From the NCBI GenBank assembly GCA_003104975.1, contig PQAM01000008.1, positions 248,001 through 312,000 of the forward strand: a DNA stretch of 64,000 bases. The letters are read 5' to 3'. Position numbers and translations under genes: made by a program. Of this stretch, positions 1 to 9,153 are shown piece after piece. Source of the DNA: Candidatus Methylomirabilota bacterium. Lineage in GTDB: Bacteria; Methylomirabilota; Methylomirabilia; Methylomirabilales; Methylomirabilaceae. The first letter of the stretch is position 1. Each line of letters opens with the position of its first letter. The notes below the pieces were generated by a model. It did no database searches, was not told the origin of the DNA, and was given only the letters and a program-made list of their open reading frames with translations.

Positions 1-584
1 GACTGGCCCTTTGGCGTAAGGACTCCCAGAACGGTGAACGGGACCTTCTTGATCCGTATGATCTGTCCGACGGGATCGCTGCCGCCGAACAGGTTCTGCG
101 CTACGGTCTGCCCGATCAGGGCCACCTTTGTGGACCCATCCACATCCCGCCAGGTAAACGGACGCCCGGATTCTACTGTGAAGTCCCGGATTTGCAGGTA
201 CTCAGGCGTCGTTCCCCGAATGACGGTAGACCAGTTGGTGTTACCGAAGACCACCTGGGCCGTTCCCCGACTGCTCGGGGCGACGAGCGCCACTGCCGGG
301 CACTCATTGGCAATGGCTTTGGCATCATCCTCCGATAACGTCAGAACCGACCCGGCGCCGATCCGGATCCCGCCGCTGGTCATGCTGCCGGACATCACGA
401 TGATGACGTTGCTGCCGATGCTGCGGATCTGCTCCTGGATCTGGGCTGTGGCCCCGGAGCCGACGGCCATCATCGCGATCACGGCCGCGACCCCGATGAT
501 AATCCCCAGCATCGTCAGGGCCGATCGCAGTCGGTTCACCCGTAGCGCCTTCAAGGCGATCGTAATATTGATCAGGAGATTCAT
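1..584 (-). CDS. MacB-type ABC transporter permease, 3' part cut off by window edge
   Basis: N-terminal 194 codons of an inner-membrane permease of the MacB/FtsX family, the subunit that powers periplasmic substrate extrusion with a MacA adaptor and a TolC-like channel. The protein starts at the ATG at 584 with MNLLINITIALKALRVN, followed by one transmembrane helix (about residues 21-42, LTMLGIIIGVAAVIAMMAV) and the start of the MacB periplasmic domain (GSNVIIVMSGS, SVLTLSEDDA). It begins 7 nt after the stop of the ATPase gene, so it is the last visible member of a sigma/anti-sigma/efflux operon. The remaining transmembrane helices lie outside the window. Family assignment is confident; the exported substrate is unknown. 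Confidence 0.9.
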   Translation of the reverse strand, partial: MNLLINITIALKALRVNRLRSALTMLGIIIGVAAVIAMMAVGSGATAQIQEQIRSIGSNVIIVMSGSMTSGGIRIGAGSVLTLSEDDAKAIANECPAVALVAPSSRGTAQVVFGNTNWSTVIRGTTPEYLQIRDFTVESGRPFTWRDVDGSTKVALIGQTVAQNLFGGSDPVGQIIRIKKVPFTVLGVLTPKGQ

Positions 585-591
585 AAACCGT

Positions 592-1335
<744 letters not shown>

Positions 1336-1343
1336 GTCCCGAC

Positions 1344-2753
1344 CTAGAACCTCGGCCCACGCTGGCCAAACGGCTGTGCCGGTCCGCCTGCGGCCTCCTT
1401 GGACGCCACCCCGATAATAACCTCGTCGCCCTCCTTCACGTCGCCTTGGAGCAATTCACTGGCACTTCCATCCGTGATACCCAACGTGACCGGGACCGGT
1501 CGAGGCTGCTTGTCGCTCCCCAGAACCCAAACGGTCTGGCCGCCGCCTCCCTTTAGACCGCCGCCTGATGCCGTTGCGCGAACCGTCCCTTCCTTGCTTG
1601 CCTGCTGTTGTTTCAGGTCCGGAGGCCGGAATCGCAGAGCGGCGTTGGGAATCTTCAGGACATTGTCTCGTCTGTCCACGAGGAACGTGACGTTCGCCGT
1701 CATCCCCGGAAAGAGTTTAAGCTCAGGATTCGCGACCCCGACGACGGCATTGTACGTGATGACGTTCTGGATGTTAATGGCCGCCTGGCGAATCTGAACG
1801 ACCTTCCCCTTGAAGATCTCACCTGGGAAGGCGTCGACGGTGAAGGTGGCGTCCTGCCCCAGTTGCACCCGCCCGATATCGGCCTCATCCACGTTCGTGT
1901 CCACCTGCATCTTGGTCAGGTCCTGCGCGATCAGGAACAGGGTCGGCGCCTGAAGTGAGGCCGCTACCGTCTGTCCGACATCCACATTCCGCGAGACGAC
2001 GGTTCCGTCCACCGGCGCCCGGATATAGGTATGATCCAGATCGATCTGCGCCTGTCTGAGAGCCGCCTCACTCTGCTTCACCTGCGCCTCGGCCGCTGCG
2101 AGCTGGGCGACGGCGACGTCATGCTGGGCCTGAGCGGCGCGCAGCGCAAACTGCGCCGCTTGATCCTGGGCCTTCGCCGCCTCGAGGGCTGCAATGTTGG
2201 AGTCGTAGGTTGCCTGCGCAGAGTCACGCTCCTCGGCCGAGATGCCCCCCTCCTTGAAGAGGTTGAGGCGGCTCTTGAGCTTGATCTGCGCATCCAGGAC
2301 GGCGACCTTGGCCTTGGCCGCGTTCGCCTTCGCACCCTCCAATGACGCCTTGGCGCTGGCGATATCGGCCTCAGTTTTCTGAAGCATCGCCCGGGCGTTG
2401 AGGACGGCCGCGCGAGCGTTTTCCCGGTTGCCCTTGGCCTGGTTGACCTTGGCCTCAAAGATCTCCGGATCGATTCTCGCCACCAGTTGTCCCTTCCTGA
2501 CCTTGGTATTGAAGTCGGCATAGAGCGCCTTGATATTGCCGGATATCTGGCTGCCGACCTGGACCGTGACGACGGCATTGGGGTTGCCGGTCGCCGACAC
2601 GGTCGACTCAATGGTACCCCGCTCGAGCGCGACCGTCCGGTATTCGGTCCGGCTCTGCCTGCTCAGGTACGTCCAGCCGCCCAGGCCGGACAGCACGACG
2701 AGACCGGCGATAACCAGCAACACCTGTGTGCTCGGCGTCTTCATTGAGATCAC
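1344..2753 (-). CDS. MacA/HlyD-family periplasmic adaptor of ABC efflux pump
   Basis: A 469-residue membrane-fusion protein that bridges the inner-membrane ABC permease and the outer-membrane channel. A single N-terminal membrane anchor (about residues 8-27) is followed by a biotinyl-lipoyl half motif, a long Ala/Gln/Lys-rich alpha-helical hairpin (about 85-235) and a second lipoyl half plus beta-barrel ([20 protein letters not shown]). The C-terminus has a Gly-rich insert of unknown role ([13 protein letters not shown]). The start ATG overlaps the stop of the upstream channel gene by 4 nt, indicating translational coupling. MacA is the closest well-known relative; the true substrate cannot be read from sequence. 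Confidence 0.93.
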   Translation of the reverse strand: MISMKTPSTQVLLVIAGLVVLSGLGGWTYLSRQSRTEYRTVALERGTIESTVSATGNPNAVVTVQVGSQISGNIKALYADFNTKVRKGQLVARIDPEIFEAKVNQAKGNRENARAAVLNARAMLQKTEADIASAKASLEGAKANAAKAKVAVLDAQIKLKSRLNLFKEGGISAEERDSAQATYDSNIAALEAAKAQDQAAQFALRAAQAQHDVAVAQLAAAEAQVKQSEAALRQAQIDLDHTYIRAPVDGTVVSRNVDVGQTVAASLQAPTLFLIAQDLTKMQVDTNVDEADIGRVQLGQDATFTVDAFPGEIFKGKVVQIRQAAINIQNVITYNAVVGVANPELKLFPGMTANVTFLVDRRDNVLKIPNAALRFRPPDLKQQQASKEGTVRATASGGGLKGGGGQTVWVLGSDKQPRPVPVTLGITDGSASELLQGDVKEGDEVIIGVASKEAAGGPAQPFGQRGPRF

Positions 2754-4369
2754 AAGGCGAGGCGATCGTGTTCCAGGATCGTCCCTTTCTGGAGTTCAAG
2801 ATTGGCCAGGTCCTGATTGTAGGTCGCGATGGCCTGGATCTCACTGACCTCAGCGACCGCCAGATCACGCTGAAACGATAGGACGTTGAAGGTCGTGGTC
2901 ACACCGGCCTCGAGTCGCTTCTGCTCGACCCGGAGCTGCTCCTCCGCGAGCACCCGCGCCGCCCGGGTGGCCTCCACACGCCGGATATCGGCCTCGATCC
3001 GGCGGACCGCCTCGCGAACCTGCGAGATGATCTGACGTTTGAGGTTGAGCAGACTCGTCTCGGCCTGATCGCGACTGAGCCGTGCCTGAACAAACGCCGA
3101 CCTGGCGGATCGATTGCCTAGCGGGTAGGTGAGAACCAGGGCTGCCGACCACTGCGTAAAGTCGCCTGAGGTCAACCGATCCAGATCGCCGCCGGCGCTG
3201 CCGTTCAGACCGTTGAGGCCAACATTCCCCTGCAACTGCAGACTGGGCAGCAACTGGTTCCTGGCAACCCTCAGGTTCAAGTCGGTATTCTGAAGGGTCA
3301 GCTTTTGGGCGGCGTATTCCGGCCGCTTCTCCAGGGCCTCCTGAATGCTGGCCTCCGTGTTCACCAGGACCATGTCAAACGGCGGCTGATCGGTCGGCAG
3401 GATTGTTCTGGCCCAGAGACGTTCGCCGTCGGGAAGGTTGATGATCAGCTTAAGTTGATCCTCGGCGTCCTTGATGGCCTTCTCGGCCAGAATCACGAAC
3501 TGCACCTGGGCGGCGGCCTGGGCCTCCGCCTGCGTCACCTCGACCGGTGCCGCGACACCGGCCCGCACCCGCGCCCTGTTCAGATCCTCGAGTTCCCTGG
3601 CCAGGCGCAGCGAGCGTTTCTGAACCTCCAGGTTATCGATAGCAAATACTAAATTCCAGTAGGCGTTGTGAACGTTATTGATCACCTGATTGGCCTGCTG
3701 ACGGAACTGCGTCACAGAGATCGCCTGATCGTTCCTGGCGATCCTGATCGGCGCCGTGTTGACATCGACGCCGAAGTTCTTGAGAAGATCCTGGGTAATG
3801 CTGAGGTTGAGAAATGTCTTATAGGCTGGATTGATCGACGCGAAACTGGAGTTCGTCTTCAGTCGGTTATTGGTCATGCTTAACGTGTAGTTGGCGCCGA
3901 ACGGCAGCTTCTGAACGAGCGAGGTATTGACATCCCGGTTCTCTATCTCGCTGACAGGGACCCCAACTCCTGCAGCAAGCTGCGTTGCTGTCGGTGAGAC
4001 CGTCCGGTTCGCATCGAGGGTGAGCGAGAAGGTCGGGTCAAAGACCGCCTTCGCAATCGCGATGTCCTCTGCGGTGATTCTTGGATTGTAGCCGGCGATG
4101 GCAATATCCAGGTTGTTCTTCAGCGCCAGCACCACAGCCTCCCGCAGCGCCAGCCGCAGATCGCCGACCTCGGTCGATTCGCTGGCAGCGGATTGATCTT
4201 GAGGCGCCGCGGGGCCGGCCGGCCGCGTTAGGTCCTCCGACGGTCCGGCGCGATGCAGCGCAGGCGAGGGCGGCGGATCATCCTCAGCATTGGCGGCGAC
4301 CGCACGCAGCACCGCCACACATATCACCGCTATCGTCCATACGCACACCTTGCGTTGTAGCGCCGTCAT
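2750..4369 (-). CDS. TolC-family outer membrane efflux protein
   Basis: A 539-residue outer-membrane channel protein. I chose the ATG at 4369 because AAGGAGG sits just upstream and the protein then opens with a signal peptide (MTALQRKVCVWTIAVICVAV, probable cleavage after ANA). An upstream extension of the open frame would run through a heptanucleotide repeat and is not credible. Two OEP repeats follow: one around residues 60-290 and a second around 290-530, with the family pattern of alternating Ala/Gln/Arg-rich helices (SLRLARELEDLNRARVRAG, RLEAGVTTTFNVLSFQRDL). Linked by a 4-nt overlap to its adaptor, so the tripartite pump is assembled from one operon. Confidence 0.93.
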   Translation of the reverse strand: MTALQRKVCVWTIAVICVAVLRAVAANAEDDPPPSPALHRAGPSEDLTRPAGPAAPQDQSAASESTEVGDLRLALREAVVLALKNNLDIAIAGYNPRITAEDIAIAKAVFDPTFSLTLDANRTVSPTATQLAAGVGVPVSEIENRDVNTSLVQKLPFGANYTLSMTNNRLKTNSSFASINPAYKTFLNLSITQDLLKNFGVDVNTAPIRIARNDQAISVTQFRQQANQVINNVHNAYWNLVFAIDNLEVQKRSLRLARELEDLNRARVRAGVAAPVEVTQAEAQAAAQVQFVILAEKAIKDAEDQLKLIINLPDGERLWARTILPTDQPPFDMVLVNTEASIQEALEKRPEYAAQKLTLQNTDLNLRVARNQLLPSLQLQGNVGLNGLNGSAGGDLDRLTSGDFTQWSAALVLTYPLGNRSARSAFVQARLSRDQAETSLLNLKRQIISQVREAVRRIEADIRRVEATRAARVLAEEQLRVEQKRLEAGVTTTFNVLSFQRDLAVAEVSEIQAIATYNQDLANLELQKGTILEHDRLAL

Positions 4370-4388
4370 GCTACCTCCTTTGAAAGAC

Positions 4389-4506
4389 AGGGTATAGGGG
4401 TTAGGGTGTAGGGTGTAGAACTCGCATGCTGACCTTACTTTCATACCCCGGACCCGTTTCACTCTTCACCATACCCACGTTCTTATCTTTTACCCTATAC
4501 CCTATT
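4389..4506. repeat. Inverted pair of AGGGTRT heptanucleotide arrays
   Basis: Four G-rich heptads on the plus strand at 4389-4417 (AGGGTAT, AGGGGTT, AGGGTGT, AGGGTGT) face a two-heptad array on the minus strand at 4490-4503. Read along transcription (minus), the right array begins 4 nt after the stop of the Spy-like gene and the left array lies just before the ribosome-binding site of the TolC-like gene. The two could pair into an intercistronic hairpin. One of several such arrays in the window. Confidence 0.85.
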
Positions 4507-4507
4507 G

Positions 4508-4936
4508 CTATGGTTTGCGCTCTGACGCCTTCGAGGCGGAGGCGGCCGATTCTTCTCTGCGACGCTCCTCGTCCCATCGCTTCAGAAACGCCTCAAAGCG
4601 AGGCTGCTGATCCGCGTTCAGAATCGACCGGATCCGCCGGCGCGCCCGTTGTTTCACCTCGTCGAACTGTGGCTGAAGCTGTCTGCGCAGGGCCAGAAAC
4701 TCCTCGCGCGTTTCATCCAGCGCCGTATTCAACGCGCTCATCTGTTCCGGCCGAAGTTGTACGGCCTCCGTCAGCTCTTTGACGTAGCGCTCTCGATTGA
4801 ATCGTCCGGCCCACACCGCCTGAGGCGCCGGCTCGCTCCGGCGCAGATAGGCGGATAAGGCGAGGGCGCCGGCCGCTACCCCCAAGAGAAAGACGATCAG
4901 AAAGGCGATTCCGACCTTCGCGCGTGTCTCGATCAT
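4508..4936 (-). CDS. Membrane-anchored Spy/CpxP-like periplasmic protein
   Basis: A 142-residue protein with one N-terminal membrane anchor (residues about 9-31) and a periplasmic, highly charged helical domain. The helices carry an LRPEQMSALN segment followed by LNADQQPRFEAFLKRWDEE, the LTxxQ-type pattern typical of Spy/CpxP/CnrX metal- and stress-sensing proteins. It sits 9 nt after the anti-sigma gene and before the efflux genes. I infer that it senses an envelope or metal stress and feeds into the sigma/anti-sigma pair, as CnrX does in cobalt-nickel systems; that role is not shown by sequence. The C-terminal tail is Ser/Ala/Lys rich. Confidence 0.7.
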   Translation of the reverse strand: MIETRAKVGIAFLIVFLLGVAAGALALSAYLRRSEPAPQAVWAGRFNRERYVKELTEAVQLRPEQMSALNTALDETREEFLALRRQLQPQFDEVKQRARRRIRSILNADQQPRFEAFLKRWDEERRREESAASASKASERKP

Positions 4937-4945
4937 CGATTCGTC

Positions 4946-5488
4946 CTACCTGTCTGACCTCGATTGTGTCGGCAGGTGGTCCGGGATCCGTACGGATCCG
5001 GACCCTCGCACGTCATCCTGTCCGAGCACAAACGCGAGCATCTGGTCTCGACTGGGCTCTCCGACCACCCCCGGCAGGTTCACCTCCTCCAGGGAGAAGG
5101 CGTACACCTCTGTTCCGCCATGGATTTGAACCGGAAGCAACGAGCGCGACCGGCCTACGGAGAGCGTCACACCGGCGAGCAGCAGGACCCCCACGGCCAG
5201 CGCCGGAATGAGTCGCCTCGCCAATCCCAAGGCCTGAAGCAGGCCCATGTCGGGCCGACCGGCCTCCATCTCTGCCAGTCGCGCTCGCAGACGCGGATAG
5301 AAGGTGGGCTCGGGCTCGCGCTCTTCACGCAAGCTCTGAAACAACGCCGCCGACAGCGCGGCAACCTTCAGCGCCTGGCCGCACCGATGGCAGCTCTCCA
5401 GGTGCGCCGTCAGCGCCCTGTCGTCCGTTTGGGGTGGACCGTCTCGTCCTTCCCCCTTTAACAGTCGCTCAACCTCCCGACAGGTCAT
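4946..5488 (-). CDS. Anti-sigma factor with N-terminal zinc finger and one membrane helix
   Basis: A 180-residue single-pass membrane protein expected to hold the ECF sigma factor inactive. The N-terminal cytoplasmic ZAS domain opens MTCREVERLL and carries the HLESCHRC zinc motif (H-x3-C-x2-C), then a transmembrane helix (about residues 95-112, LIPALAVGVLLLAGVTL) and a periplasmic tail. I chose the ATG at 5488, which has AAGGAGGG upstream; an earlier in-frame codon has no such site. Its start lies inside the end of the sigma gene (20-nt overlap), the usual arrangement for translational coupling of a sigma factor and its antagonist. Confidence 0.87.
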   Translation of the reverse strand: MTCREVERLLKGEGRDGPPQTDDRALTAHLESCHRCGQALKVAALSAALFQSLREEREPEPTFYPRLRARLAEMEAGRPDMGLLQALGLARRLIPALAVGVLLLAGVTLSVGRSRSLLPVQIHGGTEVYAFSLEEVNLPGVVGEPSRDQMLAFVLGQDDVRGSGSVRIPDHLPTQSRSDR

Positions 5489-6143
5489 CTGTCCCTCCTT
5501 TACGATGCGCCTCATCTCCCTCGCGGATCAGATACTGAAGCCCTATCTGCATGGCCCGGCGCGCCCGCCACAATCGGACCTTCACCGCCGCTCTGGAGCA
5601 CCCCAGGGCGTCGGCAATCTCCACAATGTCAAGTCCGTGAACCTCCCGTAATGTAATGACCAGTCTGTCCTTTGGGGTCAGGTCGGCCAGTATCCGTTCG
5701 GCAAGATCCCTGGCGGCCACCTGATCGCGATCCTGGCGCCCGATTGACGGATAGCCCTTTTCGGTCAGGATCTGCATCACATCACGCTCGGCCTCCCCCA
5801 GATCGGTAAAGGCGACCTCGGGGTGCCGACGGGCCCTCCGCAGGTAATCGTAACAGGTGTTGACCGTAATCCGGCGCAACCATGGCCCAAACGGCGCCCC
5901 CACCCGAAACCGCGGGATCGCCAGGTACGCCTTCAGAAACACCTCTTGCGCTAGGTCTTCCACGTCCTGTTTGCGCCGCAAAAAGCTGCCGATGATGGCA
6001 AAAACATGCCGATCGTACAGTTTGAGCAGGGCTTCGAAGGCGTACTGATCACCCTCTTGCGCCTGCCGGATGAGCCGGGCTTCTCGCGTGGAAGCCTCTT
6101 GCCATCTCTCTGCAGCCTCCTGACCTTTTTGGCTGTCCATCAT
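5469..6143 (-). CDS. ECF sigma-70 family RNA polymerase sigma factor
   Basis: About 224 residues. Region 2 (ALLKLYDRHVFAIIGSFLRR, then DVEDLAQEVFLKAY) binds core polymerase and the -10 element; region 4 (LTPKDRLVITLREVHGLDIV, EIADALGCSRAAVKVRLWRA) is the -35 helix-turn-helix. Tandem ATG codons at 6143/6140 are the likely starts; the longer frame upstream is translated repeat sequence. It heads a seven-gene minus-strand operon with an anti-sigma, a Spy-like protein and a tripartite efflux pump, so it probably autoregulates a pump in response to envelope stress. No clear Shine-Dalgarno site precedes the start. Confidence 0.92.
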   Translation of the reverse strand: MMDSQKGQEAAERWQEASTREARLIRQAQEGDQYAFEALLKLYDRHVFAIIGSFLRRKQDVEDLAQEVFLKAYLAIPRFRVGAPFGPWLRRITVNTCYDYLRRARRHPEVAFTDLGEAERDVMQILTEKGYPSIGRQDRDQVAARDLAERILADLTPKDRLVITLREVHGLDIVEIADALGCSRAAVKVRLWRARRAMQIGLQYLIREGDEAHRKGGTDDLSGG

Positions 6144-6185
6144 AAGTACGTATGACCAGGCCGTTCGGTTACCTGAAGTGAAGAA

Positions 6186-6271
6186 AGGGTGTAGGGGGTA
6201 TGGGGTGTAGGGTATGGGTTTACAAGGCATGGGTTGTTCTCTAAACCCTATACCCCGCACCCTCTACCCTA
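6186..6271. repeat. Inverted pair of heptanucleotide arrays between glcD-like and sigma genes
   Basis: A G-rich array on the plus strand (6186-6218, with AGGGTGT and AGGGTAT units) faces a G-rich array on the minus strand (6241-6270: AGGGTAG, AGGGTGC, GGGGTAT, AGGGTTT). On the minus strand the second begins 7 nt after the stop of the glcD-like gene. They could fold as a long imperfect hairpin around a 22-nt spacer. Confidence 0.85.
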
Positions 6272-6277
6272 TTTCTT

Positions 6278-7735
6278 TCAGTAGCGCTGCGTCAGACCCT
6301 CCCGTTCAATACGATGTGGTCGATAGGAGATGTTGGTTTCACCGCACGACCTGGGGGTGGGCAGGAGTTTACCGGGGTTACACCGTGAAGAGCCGTCAAA
6401 GGCCGTCCGAACCCGCCGCATCGCATCCACATCGTCAGGACTGTACATCAGCGGGATAAAGTCAATCTTTTCCATCCCGATGCCGTGCTCCCCCGTAATG
6501 CTACCGCCGACGGCCAGGCAGAGCCTCATGATCTCCGACCCGGCCGCAAGCGCCCGCTGCAATTCGCCCTCTCGGCGTGAATCGAAGCAGATCAGGGGAT
6601 GGAGGTTGCCGTCGCCTGCGTGGAAGACATTTGCAATGACGCACACATGTCGCTCCGCGATCGCCTCAACCTCCCTGAGTACCTGGGGGAGCCTGGTTCG
6701 TGGGACGACGCCGTCCTGCAGATAGAATTCATGGGTAATCCGGCCGATGGCCGCCACCGCGCCCTTCCGTCCCCTCCAGAGCAGGGCCCGCTCCTGCTCA
6801 TCTTTGGCGAGTCGAAGGTCCAGGGCGCCGCGCCGCACACAGATGCGCTTAATCTGCTCAGCCTGGGCCTCGATCTCCGCAGCCGGCCCATCCAGCTCGA
6901 TCAGCAGCACCGCGCCGGCGCCCTCAGGGTAGCCGATCTGCAGCCACGCTTCAAGCGCCCTGATGATGTGGCGATCCATCATCTCCATCGCCGCAGGGAT
7001 GATGCCTGCGGCGATGGTTTCCGACACGACCTCACTGGCCGCGTCAACGGTGGGGAAGGAGGCCAGCAGAGTTTTCACGGCCTCCGCGCGGGGCAGGAGG
7101 CGAACAATGACCTTCGTCGCAATTCCCAGGGTCCCTTCGGAGCCGGTAAAGAGACCGGTGAGATCGTAACCGGGGCAGTCCAGGGTCCTTCCGCCAAGCT
7201 GGACAACCTCTCCTGACGGCAGGACCAGCTCAAGACCGAGGATATGTATCGTCGTCGTCCCGTACTTCAGGCAGTGGGGGCCTCCGGCGTTTTCCGCGAC
7301 ATTCCCGCCGATGGTTGAGGCAATCTGGCTGGCCGGATCCGGCGCGAAGTAGTGGCCGCGATCGGCAACCGCCTGGGTCAGGGCAATGTTCACCAGACCA
7401 GGTTCGACCACTGCGCGCTGATTCGCCAGATCGATCTCCAGGATCCGGTTCATGCGGTTCAGCCCGATAATGATTCCTCCCTGGGCAGCAATGGCGCCGC
7501 CGGACAGCCCGGTCCCCGCCCCACGCGGCAGGAAGGGAAGCTGCTCCCTGTCGCACAGTTTCACCACCTCGACCACCTGCTCCGTACTGTTGGGGAGAAC
7601 CACCACGTCGGGCTTTGCCTTCTCCAGGAATGTCATCCCGTCACACTCGTAGACGCTTAACTCGTCCGGGTCCGCGATCACCCATTTGCGGCCCACGATG
7701 GCTGCCAGCGCTTGGATAATCCGTTGCTTATCCAT
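6278..7735 (-). CDS. GlcD-like FAD-linked oxidase (glycolate/lactate dehydrogenase family)
   Basis: A 485-residue flavoprotein of the GlcD/D-lactate dehydrogenase family, which oxidises 2-hydroxy acids such as glycolate. The PCMH FAD-binding domain is visible as PRGAGTGLSGGAIA (about residues 80-93) and VAENAGGPHCLKYG; the C-terminal FAD-oxidase domain has NVFHAGDGNLHPLI and GSITGEHGIG, both family hallmarks. The ATG at 7735 has AAGAGGA upstream; an earlier GTG would place the ribosome site too close. It follows a GlcE-like gene, but no GlcF iron-sulfur subunit is visible nearby, so the electron acceptor is unclear. Confidence 0.93.
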   Translation of the reverse strand: MDKQRIIQALAAIVGRKWVIADPDELSVYECDGMTFLEKAKPDVVVLPNSTEQVVEVVKLCDREQLPFLPRGAGTGLSGGAIAAQGGIIIGLNRMNRILEIDLANQRAVVEPGLVNIALTQAVADRGHYFAPDPASQIASTIGGNVAENAGGPHCLKYGTTTIHILGLELVLPSGEVVQLGGRTLDCPGYDLTGLFTGSEGTLGIATKVIVRLLPRAEAVKTLLASFPTVDAASEVVSETIAAGIIPAAMEMMDRHIIRALEAWLQIGYPEGAGAVLLIELDGPAAEIEAQAEQIKRICVRRGALDLRLAKDEQERALLWRGRKGAVAAIGRITHEFYLQDGVVPRTRLPQVLREVEAIAERHVCVIANVFHAGDGNLHPLICFDSRREGELQRALAAGSEIMRLCLAVGGSITGEHGIGMEKIDFIPLMYSPDDVDAMRRVRTAFDGSSRCNPGKLLPTPRSCGETNISYRPHRIEREGLTQRY

Positions 7736-7753
7736 GCGTTCTATCCTCTTACT

Positions 7754-7781
7754 ACCCCCCACCTCCTACACCCTCCACCCT
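7754..7781 (-). repeat. Heptanucleotide array fused to the stop codon of the glcE-like gene
   Basis: On the minus strand the units are AGGGTGG, AGGGTGT, AGGAGGT and GGGGGGT. The AG of the TAG stop codon of the upstream glcE-like gene (7780-7782) is the first dinucleotide of the array. It fills almost the whole gap to the glcD-like gene, whose start is at 7735. Confidence 0.85.
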
Positions 7782-9141
7782 AGATCTTACCCACGAAACG
7801 ACCGTGATTGAGCAGCCCTTGGGGATCGAACTGGCGCTTCAATTCCCGCATGAGGGACAGGGCGTTGCCGACCGGACCCCATACGTCGACGACGGCCTTA
7901 ATGGCCGGTGGCGCCGACAGGATCACCAGACTTCCACCGTGGCGTACGACCCAGCTGCGAAAATCTTCGACCCCTTTTGCGATAGAGATCGGATCCCCGG
8001 CTGCCGGACCCGGCGCGCCCGTCCAATACAGCCGAACGATCCCGCAGCCGGCCTCGGCGATTGCCGCCGACTCCAGGCCGAGGTTGTAAGCGGTCGTCTC
8101 CGCATACCGGATCGTCTCGATCACGTCTGTCGGCAGGACGCTTGCCTTCAGTATCACCCAATTCGGACCGTTGCCGTTCGCCGACGGGAAATCCCGAACC
8201 ATCTGCCACAGGGCGACGTGCGCGTGCCCCTCAACGAGGAACCCCGTCGAGGCCCCCGCTTGATCGCAGAGCGCCTGAATAGCCGTGATCTGCGCATCGA
8301 CCGCCTCCGGGACGCTCCCCACCGACACCGCAACCATGACGGCCCCCACCGGAACGTCGCAAGATATCTGTCGACCGAGCGGCTGGGCCGCAACCGACGA
8401 GAGGAGCTCGATCCTGGTGCAGACGACGGTCGAGTGGAGGAGTTGAGTGAGGGCGCAGGCTGCCGCGTCGCCTGTGGGGAACAGCGCGATCCAGGTGTGC
8501 TCGACGGCCGGCAACGGGTAGAGCTTGACGGTGGCCTCGAGAATGATGCCGAGGGTCCCCAGCGAGCCGACATAGAGTTTATTCATATCGTAGCCGCTGA
8601 CGTTCTTGACCACCTTTGCGCCGCCCTTTGTGATGGTGCCGTCGGCGTGGACGATGCGAATCCCGATAACCAGGTCGCGGGCGGCCCCATACCGGTGCCG
8701 CCACGAACCGCTCGAATTCGTGGCAAGGATGCCTCCGATCGTGGCCCGCTCGCAGCCGGCCGGATCGAGGGGCAGAAACTGACCGCTCCGGGAAAGGGAC
8801 GCCTGGGCCTCGCACAGCAGAATCCCAGCCTGAAAGGTCGCCGTCAGATCGCCAGGTTCGTGATCGATGATCCGGTTCAGCCGCGTGAGCACAACCGCCA
8901 GATCGACCCTCGCAGGAATCCCTCCGAGGCCGACCGTCGTTCCGCCCCCCCACGGCGCCACCGACAGCCGCTCAGACGACGCCAGTTTCATGATGCCGGA
9001 GAGCTGCTGCTCGTCCCCAGGAAAGACGACCGCGGTGGGAATCCGGTCATCGACGGTATATAGGGCGCACGACTCGGCGACCAAGACATGCTCGGTCCCG
9101 ACAATTCCGGCCAGCCGACGTATCAGGCGTTCCGAGTCCAC
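7780..9141 (-). CDS. GlcE-like FAD-binding oxidase subunit
   Basis: A 453-residue flavoprotein of the GlcE/FAD-binding oxidase group. An N-terminal FAD domain includes APWGGGTTVGLGG (about residues 62-74), TIGGILATNSSGSWRHRYG and KVVKNVSGYDMNKLYVGSLG, a string typical of GlcE. It ends RQFDPQGLLNHGRFVG, the conserved FAD-oxidase tail. It is longer than E. coli GlcE (about 350 residues). It lies 12 nt downstream of an aminotransferase gene and upstream of the GlcD-like gene, forming a three-gene minus-strand group. Partner of the GlcD-like protein by context; the substrate is inferred only from family. Confidence 0.9.
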   Translation of the reverse strand: MDSERLIRRLAGIVGTEHVLVAESCALYTVDDRIPTAVVFPGDEQQLSGIMKLASSERLSVAPWGGGTTVGLGGIPARVDLAVVLTRLNRIIDHEPGDLTATFQAGILLCEAQASLSRSGQFLPLDPAGCERATIGGILATNSSGSWRHRYGAARDLVIGIRIVHADGTITKGGAKVVKNVSGYDMNKLYVGSLGTLGIILEATVKLYPLPAVEHTWIALFPTGDAAACALTQLLHSTVVCTRIELLSSVAAQPLGRQISCDVPVGAVMVAVSVGSVPEAVDAQITAIQALCDQAGASTGFLVEGHAHVALWQMVRDFPSANGNGPNWVILKASVLPTDVIETIRYAETTAYNLGLESAAIAEAGCGIVRLYWTGAPGPAAGDPISIAKGVEDFRSWVVRHGGSLVILSAPPAIKAVVDVWGPVGNALSLMRELKRQFDPQGLLNHGRFVGKI

Positions 9142-9153
9142 GGTGTGCCGGCG

